From the NCBI GenBank assembly GCA_964383905.1, contig CAYLJO010000032.1, positions 1 through 39,472 on the forward strand: a stretch of DNA of 39,472 bases, read 5' to 3'. Shown one piece after another: positions 7,477-17,011 of this stretch. The translations under genes were made by a program, and so were the position numbers. Under the pieces are notes generated by a model. That model was not told the DNA's origin, did no database searches, and was given only the letters and a program-made list of their open reading frames with translations. The stretch is from CAYLJO01 sp964383905 (GTDB taxonomy: Bacteria; Acidobacteriota; Blastocatellia; Pyrinomonadales; Pyrinomonadaceae). Each line of letters begins with the position of its first letter. Position 1 is the stretch's first letter.

Positions 7477-10400
7477 ATGAGTACAAAACTGATGCGTTGG
7501 CTTTCGGCGTTGATCTTGAGCCTGGCGCTTGTGGAAGGCCTTGCGGCACAGACGCCGCAGGCGCAGACGGGCCCACAGCCCTCCGCAGTGAGGGTGGATT
7601 CCGAGACGATCTCCGGCCTCGGCGCCCGCAACATCGGTTCGGCGGCGATGAGTGGCCGCGTCGCCGCCGTCGCCGCCGTGCAGGAAGGGCAGCGGCTCAC
7701 CGTCTACATCGGCGCGGCGAGCGGCGGCGTGTGGAAGTCGGTCAACGGCGGCACGACCTTCAAGCCGGTCTTCGACAAGCAGCCGGTACAGTCCATCGGC
7801 GCGATAACGATCGACCCGAAAAATCCGAAGGTGATCTGGGTGGGCACGGGCGAGGCGTGGACGCGCAACAGCACGTCGATCGGCGACGGCGTCTACAAGT
7901 CGACCGACGGCGGCGACAACTGGACCAACGTGGGCCTGAATGAGTCCGAGCGCGTCGCCAAGATCCTGGTCGACCCGGCCGACACGGACACCGTTTACGT
8001 CTGCGCGCCGGGCAAGCTGTGGAGCGATAGCGACGAGCGCGGCGTCTACAAGACGACCGACGGCGGGAAGACCTGGGCGAAGATTCTGAGGGGTTCCAAC
8101 GCTTCGACGGGCTGCTCGATGATGTCGATGGACAGGCAGAATCCCAGGACGATCTTCGCCGGCATGTGGGACTTCCGCCGTAAAGGCTGGACCTTCCGCT
8201 CCGGGGGCGACGGCCCCAATGACCCCAGCGGCAGCCGCCTGTTCAAGACGACCGACGGCGGCGCCTCCTGGGCCGAACTGGATGAAAAAAGCGCGAAAGG
8301 CCTCCCCTCGAAGCCGTGGGGCCGCGTGGCGGTCACCGTGGCCCCTTCGAAGCCAAACGTCGTCTACGCGTTTATCGAAGCAGAGCCGCCGAAGAACGGC
8401 CTGTATCGCTCGGATGACGGCGGCCAGACCTGGGCCGCGCTCGACCGCAGCCAGAACATGATCTGGCGGCCCTTCTACTTCGCCAACCTGATCGTCGACC
8501 CGAAGAACGAGAACAGGATCTACAAGCCCGATCTTTCGCTGATCGTCAGCGCCGACGGCGGTAAGAGCTTCAGCAATATCACGGGCGGGGCGCACGGCGA
8601 CTTCCATGATGTCTGGATCAACCCCAACAACACCGATCACCTGATCACGGGCGACGACGGCGGCGTCTGGTACTCCTATGACGGCGGCAACCGCTGGTGG
8701 AAGGCCGAGAATTTGCCGATCTCGCAGTTCTATCACGTGAGCGTAGACATGGAGATGCCTTACCACGTCTACGGCGGGCTGCAGGACAACAGCTCGTGGG
8801 TCGGCGACTCGCAATACCCGGGCGGGATCACCAACAGCCGGTGGGAGAACGTCTATAACGGTGACGGCTTCTGGGTGTTCGCCGACACCGCGGACCCGGA
8901 TTACGTCTACGCCGAGTATCAGGGCGGCGAGATCTCGCGCATCAACCGCAAGACGCACGAGTCGCGCAACATCAAGCCGCTGCCGCAGTACAAGGAGGGC
9001 AAGCTTCGCTACAACTGGAACACGCCGATCCATCTGAGCCCGACGCAAAAGGGCACCGTCTACATCGGCGCGCAGTTCCTGTTCCGCTCGCGCGACCACG
9101 GGCAGACGTGGGAGCGCGTCTCGCCCGACCTCACGACCAACGACCCCGAAAAGCAGAAGCAGGAGCAGTCCGGCGGTGTGACCGTTGACAACTCGGCCGC
9201 GGAGATGCACACCACGATCTATTCAATCGCCGAATCGCCCGGAAACGCAAACACCGTCTGGGCCGGCACCGACGACGGAAACCTCCAAGTCACCCGCGAC
9301 GGCGGCAAGACGTGGACGAACGTCGTCGGCAATATCCACGGGTTGCCGAAGAACGCATGGGTGTCGTCAATCGAAGCAGGTCACTTTAGCGAGGGCACGG
9401 CCTACGCCACCTTCGACCTGCACACGTTCGGCGACATGCGGCCGTACGTCTACAAGACCACCGACTTCGGCCGGACGTGGGCGCCGGTGGTCGCCCGGAC
9501 GAGCCCCGTCCGCGGTTACGCTCACGTGGTGAAAGAAGACCCGGTGAACAAGGACCTTCTGTTCCTCGGCACCGAGCTCGGCCTCTGGATTTCGCTCGAT
9601 GGGGGCGGGCAGTGGGCGCAGTACAAGGGCAGCGGGCTGCCAAGTGTTGCCGTTCGCGACCTGGCGATCCACCCGCGCGATCACGACCTGGTGATCGCCA
9701 CCCACGGGCGCGGAATCTGGATCGTCGATGACATCACGCCGCTGCGCACACTGACGCCGGAGATGCTCGCCAAAGAGGCTGTCTTCATCCAGGCAAAGCC
9801 CTCCGTGCAGCGTATCCCCGCCTCAGGCGGGTGGGCCAACGGCGATGCCGCGTTCGCCGGGCCTAACCCGCCCGACGAAGCGGTGATCACCTACTACCAA
9901 AAGAAGCGCCACATCTTCGGCGATCTGAAGATCGAGGTCTTCGATCAGGGCGGCCATCTGTTGGGCGCGATTCCGAGCAGCAAGCGCCGCGGGTTGAGCC
10001 GCGCGACGTGGCCGATGCGCCTGAAGCCGCCCAAGGTCCCGCCGGCGGCCAGCGCCGCCTTCGGTGCGGCCTTCGGTCCTCGCGTGTTGCCGGGTACGTA
10101 CACGGTGAAGATGACCAAGGACAAGGGTATTTATACTACGGAACTGCAGGCCGTGGCCGACCCGCGGTCCAAGTACACGCCCGAGGATCGCCGGGCGCAG
10201 CTGGACCTTTCAATGAAGCTCTACCAACTGCTCGGCGAGATGACCTTTGCGGTGGAGCGGATTAATGGCGTCCGCCTGGCGCTCGATGAGCGGGCCTCGA
10301 AACTGCCGGCCGGTGAGCCGCTTGCCAGGCGTCTCCGGACTGCGTCGGCGCAGGTCGATGAGCTGCGCAGGAAAATCGTCGCGACCAGGGAGGGCGGCAT

Positions 10401-10659
10401 GATCACCGGCGAGGAGCGGCTGCGCGAGAACTTGAGCGACCTCTACGGCAACGTCATCTCCTACGAAGGTCGTCCTTCGCAGACCCAGGTCGAGCGCGCC
10501 GATGCGCTCGCCCGCGAGCTGGCCGACGTGGTCAAGGACTTCGACGCCTGGATGGCGACAGACTTGGCCGGCCTCAATTCTGACCTGGCGAAGAAACAAC
10601 TGGAGCCGGTAAATCTCCTCACGCGCGGGGAGTGGGAAAAGAGGGACGGGCAAAGGTAG
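7477..10659 (+). CDS. Large secreted Asp-box (BNR/sortilin Vps10-like) propeller protein
   Basis: 1060 residues with an N-terminal signal peptide (LSALILSLALVEGLAAQ). About ten Asp-box motifs (S/T-x-D-x-G-x-x-W) run through residues 85-720: TDGGDNW, TDGGKTW, TDGGASW, DDGGQTW, ADGGKSF, YDGGNRW, RDHGQTW, RDGGKTW, TDFGRTW and LDGGGQW, as in sortilin Vps10 and BNR-repeat proteins that form one or two beta-propellers. A junction region (about 750-880) follows, then a helical C-terminus (about 900-1050). Acidobacteriota often carry several paralogues of this architecture, commonly annotated 'glycosyl hydrolase' or 'WD40/YVTN/BNR-like'; I see no sialidase active-site arginine triad that would justify an enzymatic call. 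Probably exported or periplasmic. Confidence 0.85.
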   Translation: MSTKLMRWLSALILSLALVEGLAAQTPQAQTGPQPSAVRVDSETISGLGARNIGSAAMSGRVAAVAAVQEGQRLTVYIGAASGGVWKSVNGGTTFKPVFDKQPVQSIGAITIDPKNPKVIWVGTGEAWTRNSTSIGDGVYKSTDGGDNWTNVGLNESERVAKILVDPADTDTVYVCAPGKLWSDSDERGVYKTTDGGKTWAKILRGSNASTGCSMMSMDRQNPRTIFAGMWDFRRKGWTFRSGGDGPNDPSGSRLFKTTDGGASWAELDEKSAKGLPSKPWGRVAVTVAPSKPNVVYAFIEAEPPKNGLYRSDDGGQTWAALDRSQNMIWRPFYFANLIVDPKNENRIYKPDLSLIVSADGGKSFSNITGGAHGDFHDVWINPNNTDHLITGDDGGVWYSYDGGNRWWKAENLPISQFYHVSVDMEMPYHVYGGLQDNSSWVGDSQYPGGITNSRWENVYNGDGFWVFADTADPDYVYAEYQGGEISRINRKTHESRNIKPLPQYKEGKLRYNWNTPIHLSPTQKGTVYIGAQFLFRSRDHGQTWERVSPDLTTNDPEKQKQEQSGGVTVDNSAAEMHTTIYSIAESPGNANTVWAGTDDGNLQVTRDGGKTWTNVVGNIHGLPKNAWVSSIEAGHFSEGTAYATFDLHTFGDMRPYVYKTTDFGRTWAPVVARTSPVRGYAHVVKEDPVNKDLLFLGTELGLWISLDGGGQWAQYKGSGLPSVAVRDLAIHPRDHDLVIATHGRGIWIVDDITPLRTLTPEMLAKEAVFIQAKPSVQRIPASGGWANGDAAFAGPNPPDEAVITYYQKKRHIFGDLKIEVFDQGGHLLGAIPSSKRRGLSRATWPMRLKPPKVPPAASAAFGAAFGPRVLPGTYTVKMTKDKGIYTTELQAVADPRSKYTPEDRRAQLDLSMKLYQLLGEMTFAVERINGVRLALDERASKLPAGEPLARRLRTASAQVDELRRKIVATREGGMITGEERLRENLSDLYGNVISYEGRPSQTQVERADALARELADVVKDFDAWMATDLAGLNSDLAKKQLEPVNLLTRGEWEKRDGQR

Positions 10660-11255
10660 TTAATCGTGCCTGCGGGACTTGAGGACTTACACTCTTCATC
10701 GGAGGGGCACGAGCCAAACTCTGTCCGCAGTTAAGCTTTTTAAACACACCCGCCGGTTAAGTCGCAAGCGCTCTCTTTTGCGCGCCCGTCATTTCGTACT
10801 CGTCCACCTCAGGCCCGTTAACACGAAAACTATTGACAGCGCCCAGCCTCTCGGCATAGAGTCACGCTCATCGGTAATTCGAAGTTCCCTGAGCGGTTCT
10901 TGATGCCTGCTCAAACACCGCCTCAGTATAAGTGGCCAAAAGTTTCTTCAAAGTTGTTTAGCGAAAGATAGTATTTCGCTACGCCCCTCGCTCTCCAATA
11001 CATTATTGGACAAGAAACTTTTGGCGACCTTCTGGAGGTCTTTGCGTAGCTCTGATTGTTAATGGAATCGGGCGCGTTTCGACCTTTTAATCTTGCTCTG
11101 AGCGTTTGCTTTCCGACCACTCGTGCGGCCGCCCTCGGCTCAAAGCAGTCTAAATATGCAATGTTCCGCCTTGCGTTTAGCTTGCCTGAATCTTCCGGCA
11201 ATTCAATACGCTGTCACTTGAACAATAACGCCCCGTCTCAAGAAGGAGAACCACC
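10660..11255. other. 596-bp non-coding interval
   Basis: I see no convincing coding frame. It holds a possible weak promoter (TTGACA at 10833-10838 with CATAGA after 16 bases), the three-stem element at 10932-11028, an adjacent small hairpin GACCT-tctgg-AGGTC (11026-11040), and the ribosome site of the next gene (AAGGAG, 11243-11248). Confidence 0.5.
10932..11028. repeat. Three-stem palindromic element (structured RNA or MITE-like)
   Basis: A long outer stem is formed by 10932-10948 and 11012-11028: 17 positions with one mismatch, and 14 consecutive perfect pairs around CCAAAAGTTTCTT / AAGAAACTTTTGG. Inside it are two perfect hairpins: TAGCGAAA-(7 nt)-TTTCGCTA at 10959-10981, and TCCAATA-cat-TATTGGA at 10994-11010. 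Together they make a closed three-way junction of 97 nt. This much perfect pairing is not expected by chance. Possible identities are a small structured RNA, a miniature palindromic mobile element, or a cruciform protein-binding site. No transposase and no clear target duplication is seen. Confidence 0.6.
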
Positions 11256-14200
11256 ATGCTTCATCTGCGACTCGTCAGACATCACACCAAAAAATTAGTC
11301 GGCCTGGCACTGGTCGGCCTGATCTGCTGGGTTATCATAGCCGGCTTTTCCACCGCGGCTTCCGGCCCGTCGGCACAATCCGGCGCTAACAGCGGCAATG
11401 ATACGCCGGGCAAAGGTGCTCTGGATATTTCCATCACCACCACCGCCTACCGGCAGACCAACCTGGTGTCAGACTCACCCGGTGTGGCAAAGATCCATGA
11501 CCCGAATCTGGTCAACCCCTGGGGCGTCACTTTGAGTGGCACGTCCCCGTTCTGGGTGGCCGATAACGGCAAGGCGGTCTCCTCGCTCTATTCAGTGACG
11601 GTAACCGACAATACGCCGGCGAGACTCGGGCTCGTTGTCAGTATACCCGGGCCGTCAGGAGGGGGCGCCCCCAACCGGGGTGGTCTCCAACGGCACGACC
11701 GACTTTGTCGTCAGTTCGGGCGGCGCCAGCGGCCCCGCCCGGTTTATTTTTGCAACCTTGCTCGGCACGATCAGTGGATGGAACCCGAATGTCCCGGCAG
11801 CTAATTCTACCGCCGCGCAAACGGCAGCGACGGTCTCCGGCGCCGCCTACACCGGCCTGGCGATCGGCAACAACGGCGCGGCAAATTTCCTTTACGCGGC
11901 AAACTTCCGCGCCGGAAAGATTGACGTGTTCGATAAGAATTTCGCCCTCACGACGCTCGCCGGCTCCTTCACCGATCCGGGGCTCCCGGCCGGTTTTGCC
12001 CCGTTCAATATCCAAAGCCTTGGCGGCAAGCTCTACGTCGCGTACGCCAAGGTAGACCCCGCCACGGGTAGGGACGCGAAAGGCCCCGGCAACGGTTTCG
12101 TCGATACTTTCGATTTAAACGGCAACTTCCTCCAGCGCCTCGTCTCGAACGGCGTGCTCAACTCGCCCTGGGGGCTGGCCCTCTCGCCCGCCAGTTTTGG
12201 CACGTTCAGCAACGCTTTGCTCGTCGGTAATTTTGGGGACGGCAGGATCAGCGCCTTTGATCCCGCCACCGGCAATTTACTCGGCCAGCTCGGCGATGAA
12301 AGCGGCGCCCCGATCGTCATTGACGAGCTATGGGCATTGACCTTCGGTAACGGTAAAGCAGGAGGTGATTCGAATACGCTCTTCTTTGCGGCGGGCATTG
12401 ACGAGGAGAAGCACGGTCTCTTCGGCTCGCTCCAAGCGGTCACCCCTTCGACGACTCTGGTGCAATTCAGTTCCTCTACCTATTTCGTCGCTGAGGACGC
12501 CGGCAGCGTCAACATTACCGTGACCCGCACGGGCGACACGACGGGCACGTCGACGGTCAACTTCGCCACCTTCGGCGGCACCTCTTCGGAAAGATCCCAC
12601 CACATCATCGCGACCGGTACCCTCACCTTCGCTCCCGGAGAGACCAGCAAGTCCTTCAAAGTCCTCACCATAGATGAGGACCAGGTCGAGGGCGACCACA
12701 CGGTTAATTTGGCCTTGAGCACTCCGACCGGAGCCGGGCTGGGTAGCCCGAGCACGGCCACGTTGACGATTGCCGACAATGACGAGAGTACGCGGCCGCC
12801 GGCATCGCCAAAGCTTTTCGTCGCGTCCCTGAGCGGCGCGCAGGAGGTGCCGTCCACGACCTCCACCGCCACCGGATTTGCAACGCTCCTGCTCAGCGCA
12901 GATGAGACTACGGCCACGGTGAGGCTCCACTTCTCGGGTCTGACATCTAGCCAGGTCGCTGCCCATATCCACACTCCGGCCCCGCGAGGAAAAAATGCCC
13001 CGGTGGTATTCCCGTTCCCCCTGGGCCAGTTGGATAATTTCCAGATCACGCTTACGCCCGCCCAGGTTCAGGATTTGAAGAACGGCCTGTTCTACGTCAA
13101 CGTGCATACCAGCAACAATCCGGGCGGTGAGATCCGCGGCCAATTCGGGGCCCGCCGGCCGATCAGGACTTTTGTCGCTTCTCTGAACGGCGCGAAGGAG
13201 GTACCAGCCACCACCTCCACCGCCACCGGGTTTGCTATTCTTCAGCTCAGTGACGACGAAACGAGCGCGAAGATCTCGCTTCGCTTCTCGGGCCTGACGT
13301 CCGATCAGATCGCCGCGCACATTCACGGCCCGGCGAAGCGCGGGGTCAACGCGCCCGTCCTGTTCCCGTTCCCCTTGGGCCAACTCAAAGAATTCCAGAT
13401 TAATCCCACCCCGGCGCAGGTTCAGGATCTGAAGAACGGTCTGTACTACGTCAACGTGCACACGAAGAACTTCCCGGGCGGCGAGATCCGCGGCCAACTC
13501 GAATCCCATCCGATCGACGACGTGACTTTCTTCGTGCGGCAGCACTACTTGGACTTCCTCAACCGCGAGCCCGACGACGCCGGGCTGGCCTTTTGGGTCG
13601 GTCAGATCACGGCGTGCGGGACAGACCCCGTCTGTGTGAAGAACCGTCGCGCTGCCGTCTCGGCCGCGTTCTTCATCAATAATGAGTTTGAGCAGACGGC
13701 TTTCTTCATCTACCGGGTGCGCAAGGCCTCGCTCGGCCAGCAGCCGACGTTCGGGCAGTTCGTAGTCGACCGGAACCAGATCAACACCGGCTCTGACACA
13801 GACAAGACAGCCTTTACCGAGGCGTTCGTCCAGCGACCAGAGTTTCTCGCGAAGTACCCGGCGACTCAGAGCGGGTCTGACTTTATCGACGCGCTGCTCG
13901 CCACCGTCAAGCAGTCTTCCGGTGTCGATCTGTCGGGCAGGCGCGGTGATCTCGTCAATGAATATATTCAGGGCGTTACGCAGGCGCAGAGCCGCGCGCG
14001 TGTGATACGCAAGTTGGTCGAGTTCCCGGAATATACCCAGGCGGAGTTCAACCCGGCCTTCGTGCTGGCCCAATACTTCGAGTACCTACGCCGCGACCCG
14101 GACCCGGGCGGACTTGCATTCTGGTTGAATGTGCTGAACAACCGCGACCCCAACAACTTCATCGGGATGGTGTGCTCGTTCATCACCTCCAGCGAATACC

Positions 14201-14256
14201 AGCAGCGCTTCAGTCCCAACGATACGCATAACAACGCCGACTGCGGGCAGCAGTAG
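11256..14256 (+). CDS. Secreted TIGR03118/Calx-beta/CHRD/DUF4214 protein, frameshifted
   Basis: Two overlapping frames (11256-11804 and 11635-14256) encode one protein of about 999 residues if one base in the G5-C-G-C5 tract at 11659-11670 is removed. Upstream frame: LGLVVSIPGPSGG; downstream frame: APTGVVSNGTTDFVVSSGG, which together give the expected TIGR03118 core. Order: hydrophobic signal/anchor (about 12-32), TIGR03118 (about 55-395; NPWG, FWVADNG, ARFIFAT..GTISGWNP), Calx-beta (about 402-510), two CHRD domains (about 521-631 and 636-748; AAHIH, PGGEIRGQ), and DUF4214 (about 755-993; RQHYLDFLNREPDDAGLAFW and a second copy near the end). Good ribosome site, AAGGAG. Probably exported. Function unknown; CHRD and Calx-beta domains suggest an extracellular adhesive or calcium-binding role. 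Confidence 0.8.
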
Positions 14257-14277
14257 CCGGCAAGTAAAGCTCATCAG

Positions 14278-14310
14278 AAACGGGCGAGTCCTTATTAGGC
14301 TCGCCCGTTT
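14278..14310 (+). terminator. Rho-independent-like terminator
   Basis: A perfect 11-bp stem, AAACGGGCGAG / CTCGCCCGTTT, with an 11-nt loop, 22 bases after the stop of the secreted multidomain gene. The downstream T-run is short (TTTGATTTG), and the A-rich left flank makes it potentially bidirectional. Confidence 0.75.
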
Positions 14311-14389
14311 GATTTGTCTGGAGCAAAATTTTTATCCGAGATGAGCCGTAGATGATTCGGGGACACACTTTCGCTTATAGCCGGCGCTT

Positions 14390-14419
14390 TTGTCGTGATG
14401 TGGCAGTTGCGTTTATAAT
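14390..14419 (+). promoter_or_regulatory. Probable promoter of the ftsY operon
   Basis: A perfect TATAAT at 14414-14419 is preceded after 18 bases by TTGTCG (14390-14395), a 4/6 match to the -35 consensus. The start codon of ftsY lies 48 bases downstream of the -10 box. Confidence 0.5.
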
Positions 14420-14467
14420 CATTCACATACGATATGATATTGATTCCCAGGGACAAATAACCGATTC

Positions 14468-15829
14468 ATGCCACTTTTCTGGAAACGTAAAAATAAAGAC
14501 CGCTTCGTTACACTGGGCCTTAATGAGCCGTTGCCGGAGCGGAGAGCCGAGCCGCCGGCGACACCCACTGAAGAACCGGGCGCTTCGAGAGAAGCGCCGG
14601 CCGGGACATCGCCGGCCAACACGGCACCGGCCGCGATAGCTCCGCCGCCCCTTGAGCCGACCCCGACGGGTGCCGCACCGACTCCTCCGCCTGTGAATGA
14701 ACCACAGGGGATCGGGGGCGGAGCGCGAGCCGCTCCGGCCACTCCGGCCCCCCCGCCTGCGACTACGCCTCGCGCTGCTGATCCGGTCAAACCGGCGGCG
14801 GCGCAAAAGCCTGTCCCATCACGGTCGCCTTTTGCAACTTCCATCCTCGGGCTTGATCGTTCAATGGAAGAGCTGCAGGCCCAGGAAGCCGCGCTCGAAC
14901 AGGCTTTCGCGGCGCGCTTCCGTCGCGCCGTCGCTGCCACTCGCGAATCCCTTTCTGAAAAGATTGATACGGTCTTTCAAGGCCGCAAGCAGATCGACGC
15001 CGCGCTCTTGGATGAGCTGGAAGAAGCCCTCATCGCGGCGGATATCGGCGTGCCGACGACGCTCCATATTCTTGAAACGGTACGCCGCGGCATCGCCCGC
15101 AATCAGATCAACGACATAGCGGCCCTCAAGCAGGCGATCAAATCCGAGTTGCTCTCAATCCTCCAAGCCTCAGAAAATAATGGCGTGGCATCGGAGACGA
15201 GCGCGCCGGAAAACGTCTCGCCTTATGTGATGATGATCGTCGGGGTCAACGGGGTTGGTAAGACGACCACCATTGGCAAACTGGCGCAGCGGATCAAGGC
15301 GGAGGGCAACGACGTCTTGATTTGCGCGGCCGATACTTTTCGCGCCGCCGCGTCCGACCAGCTTGCAATCTGGGCCGAGCGCACCGGCGTGCCCCTCATC
15401 CAACAGAAGCAGGGCACCGATCCGGCGGCAGTCCTCTTCGATTCGTTGAAAGCGGCCAAGGCCCGCAACTCCGACGTGCTGATCGTTGATACGGCCGGGC
15501 GCCTGCACACCAAATCGAATCTGATGGCCGAGCTGGAGAAGATGAAGCGCGTCGCCGGCCGCGAGGTCGAAGGAGCGCCGCACGAAACATTGCTCGTCGT
15601 CGACGCCGTCACGGGGCAGAATGGGCTTGAGCAGGCGCGACAGTTCCTGAAGATCGCCGGCGTCACAGGAATTGTCCTGACCAAGCTTGACGGTACCGCC
15701 AAAGGCGGTATCGCCGTCGCCATCGCTAAAGAACTCAATTTGCCGATTCGTTATGCCGGGATCGGCGAGAAGGTTGACGACCTGGTTGTTTTCGATCCCG
15801 AACAGTACGTCAACAGCCTGTTTGAATGA
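14468..15829 (+). CDS. ftsY: Signal recognition particle receptor FtsY
   Basis: 453 residues. A Pro/Ala-rich acidic linker (about 20-125) precedes the SRP54-type NG domain: a helical N domain (about 135-235; ESLSEKIDTVFQGRKQID, LLDELEEALIAADIGV), then the G domain with GVNGVGKTTTIGKLA (about 258-272), the DTFRAAASDQL insertion-box motif, DTAGRLHTKSNLM (about 340) and TKLDGTAKGG (about 404). FtsY is the membrane-associated GTPase that docks SRP-bound ribosomes at SecYEG. The N-terminal A region is Pro-rich rather than strongly acidic. It is first in a gene set with ribD and rsmA; the ribD GTG starts 9 bases after this stop. No strong ribosome site is seen before the ATG. Confidence 0.97.
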   Translation: MPLFWKRKNKDRFVTLGLNEPLPERRAEPPATPTEEPGASREAPAGTSPANTAPAAIAPPPLEPTPTGAAPTPPPVNEPQGIGGGARAAPATPAPPPATTPRAADPVKPAAAQKPVPSRSPFATSILGLDRSMEELQAQEAALEQAFAARFRRAVAATRESLSEKIDTVFQGRKQIDAALLDELEEALIAADIGVPTTLHILETVRRGIARNQINDIAALKQAIKSELLSILQASENNGVASETSAPENVSPYVMMIVGVNGVGKTTTIGKLAQRIKAEGNDVLICAADTFRAAASDQLAIWAERTGVPLIQQKQGTDPAAVLFDSLKAAKARNSDVLIVDTAGRLHTKSNLMAELEKMKRVAGREVEGAPHETLLVVDAVTGQNGLEQARQFLKIAGVTGIVLTKLDGTAKGGIAVAIAKELNLPIRYAGIGEKVDDLVVFDPEQYVNSLFE

Positions 15830-15838
15830 TGGAGACAA

Positions 15839-17011
15839 GTGCGCCCGGAGCACGAGACCACCGCCGGCAACGGCGTTAACACGTGGAGCGAGACGGATCA
15901 GCGAATGATGCGCCGCGCCCTGGAGCTTGCCGCTCGTGGCCGCGGGCTGGTCAGCCCGAGCCCGCTTGTCGGCTGTGTCATTGTCGCAAGTGACGGGGAG
16001 ATCGTCGGCGAAGGCCTTTACCTGTACGACGGTCTCAAACATGCCGAAACGCTTGCCCTTGAGCAGGCCGGCCGGCGCGCCGCCGGAGCGACCGCTTACA
16101 TCACACTGGAGCCTCACGCGCACCAGGGCCGCACCCCACCCTGTACGGATGCGCTAATTAAAGCCGGCGTCAAACGCGTCGTCGCATCTATCGAAGATCC
16201 AAACCCTTTAGTCTCCGGCAAAGGTTTTGCGCATTTACGCGCCGTCGGTCTCACCGCTGAGACGGGCCTCCTGGCGGAGGAAGCCGCCCGGCTGAACGAA
16301 AAATATATCGGTTTCATGAGGATGGCGCGGCCCTTCGTGCATCTCAAGCTGGCCTGCTCGCTTGACGGTCGGATCAGTACGCGCACGGGCGATTCGCGCT
16401 GGATTACCGGCGAAGAGTCACGCGCGCGCGTTCATGAGCTGCGTCATGAGTACGACGCGATTCTGGTCGGCGCAGGCACGGCCGTCGCGGACGACCCGTT
16501 GCTGACGGATCGGTCCGGGAAGGCCCGGCGCCGGTCGCTGCTGCGTATCGTCCTCGATGAAACATTACGTCTGTCCCCTGATTCAAAGCTTGCTTTGACG
16601 ACCGCTGAGGCGCCGGTGCTGGTTTTTACCTCCGGGCAGGCGAGCGAGGCGTCAACCGGTGCTCTCGAATCACGGGGCGTAGAGATTATGCGGGGCCCCG
16701 GCGGTGGGCGCGACCTCGGCGCGGTGCTCGACGTGCTTTACCGGCGCTCAATTCAGAGCGTGCTCGTCGAGGGCGGGGCATCCATCGCGGGCGCATTTCT
16801 CGACGCCGGGCTGGTCGATAAGGTTAGCTTCTTTATCGCCCCCGTCATTATCGGGGGCCGCGATGCCACGGCCGCGGTCGGAGGCTTAGGCGCGCAGCAA
16901 ATCGCTGACGCCATCAGGCTTCAAAACGTCAAAATCCAACGGCATGGTCAGGACTTTGAAATCACCGGCTACCCGCGCCAAAAAGAGTTTCGGTCAAAAC
17001 TTTCTGGTTGA
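15839..17011 (+). CDS. ribD: Bifunctional riboflavin biosynthesis deaminase/reductase RibD
   Basis: 390 residues from GTG 15839, preceded by GGAG at 15831-15834 overlapping the ftsY end; an ATG 22 codons later is the alternative. The N-terminal half is the CMP/dCMP-type deaminase (PSPLVGCVIV, HAE at about 68-70, GRTPPC ending at C102); the C-terminal half is the 5-amino-6-ribosylaminouracil reductase (LACSLDGRISTRTGDSRWITG, ILVGAGTAVADDPLLT, LVEGGASIAGAFL). Together they carry out the second and third steps of riboflavin synthesis. Oddity: the usual PC-x-H-x-GRTPPC zinc motif reads EPHAHQGRTPPC, so the first cysteine ligand is His93. The 3' end overlaps rsmA by 68 bases. The family call is firm. 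Confidence 0.95.
   Translation: MRPEHETTAGNGVNTWSETDQRMMRRALELAARGRGLVSPSPLVGCVIVASDGEIVGEGLYLYDGLKHAETLALEQAGRRAAGATAYITLEPHAHQGRTPPCTDALIKAGVKRVVASIEDPNPLVSGKGFAHLRAVGLTAETGLLAEEAARLNEKYIGFMRMARPFVHLKLACSLDGRISTRTGDSRWITGEESRARVHELRHEYDAILVGAGTAVADDPLLTDRSGKARRRSLLRIVLDETLRLSPDSKLALTTAEAPVLVFTSGQASEASTGALESRGVEIMRGPGGGRDLGAVLDVLYRRSIQSVLVEGGASIAGAFLDAGLVDKVSFFIAPVIIGGRDATAAVGGLGAQQIADAIRLQNVKIQRHGQDFEITGYPRQKEFRSKLSG

Noticed and set aside
7120..9210. 696-codon open frame on the minus strand
   Set aside because: It lies antisense to the LolA-like and Asp-box genes, whose domains are clear; the antisense product is Val/Arg/Asp-rich without any domain, typical of high-GC mirror frames.
10679..11298. 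Short frames on both strands in the 10.7-11.25 kb interval
   Set aside because: No ribosome sites, no protein-like composition; they run through the palindromic element.
12328..14073. 581-codon minus-strand open frame
   Set aside because: Antisense to the CHRD/DUF4214 gene; Arg/Gly-rich composition and no motif.
15170..16123. 317-codon minus-strand open frame
   Set aside because: Antisense to ftsY and ribD, which are unambiguous.
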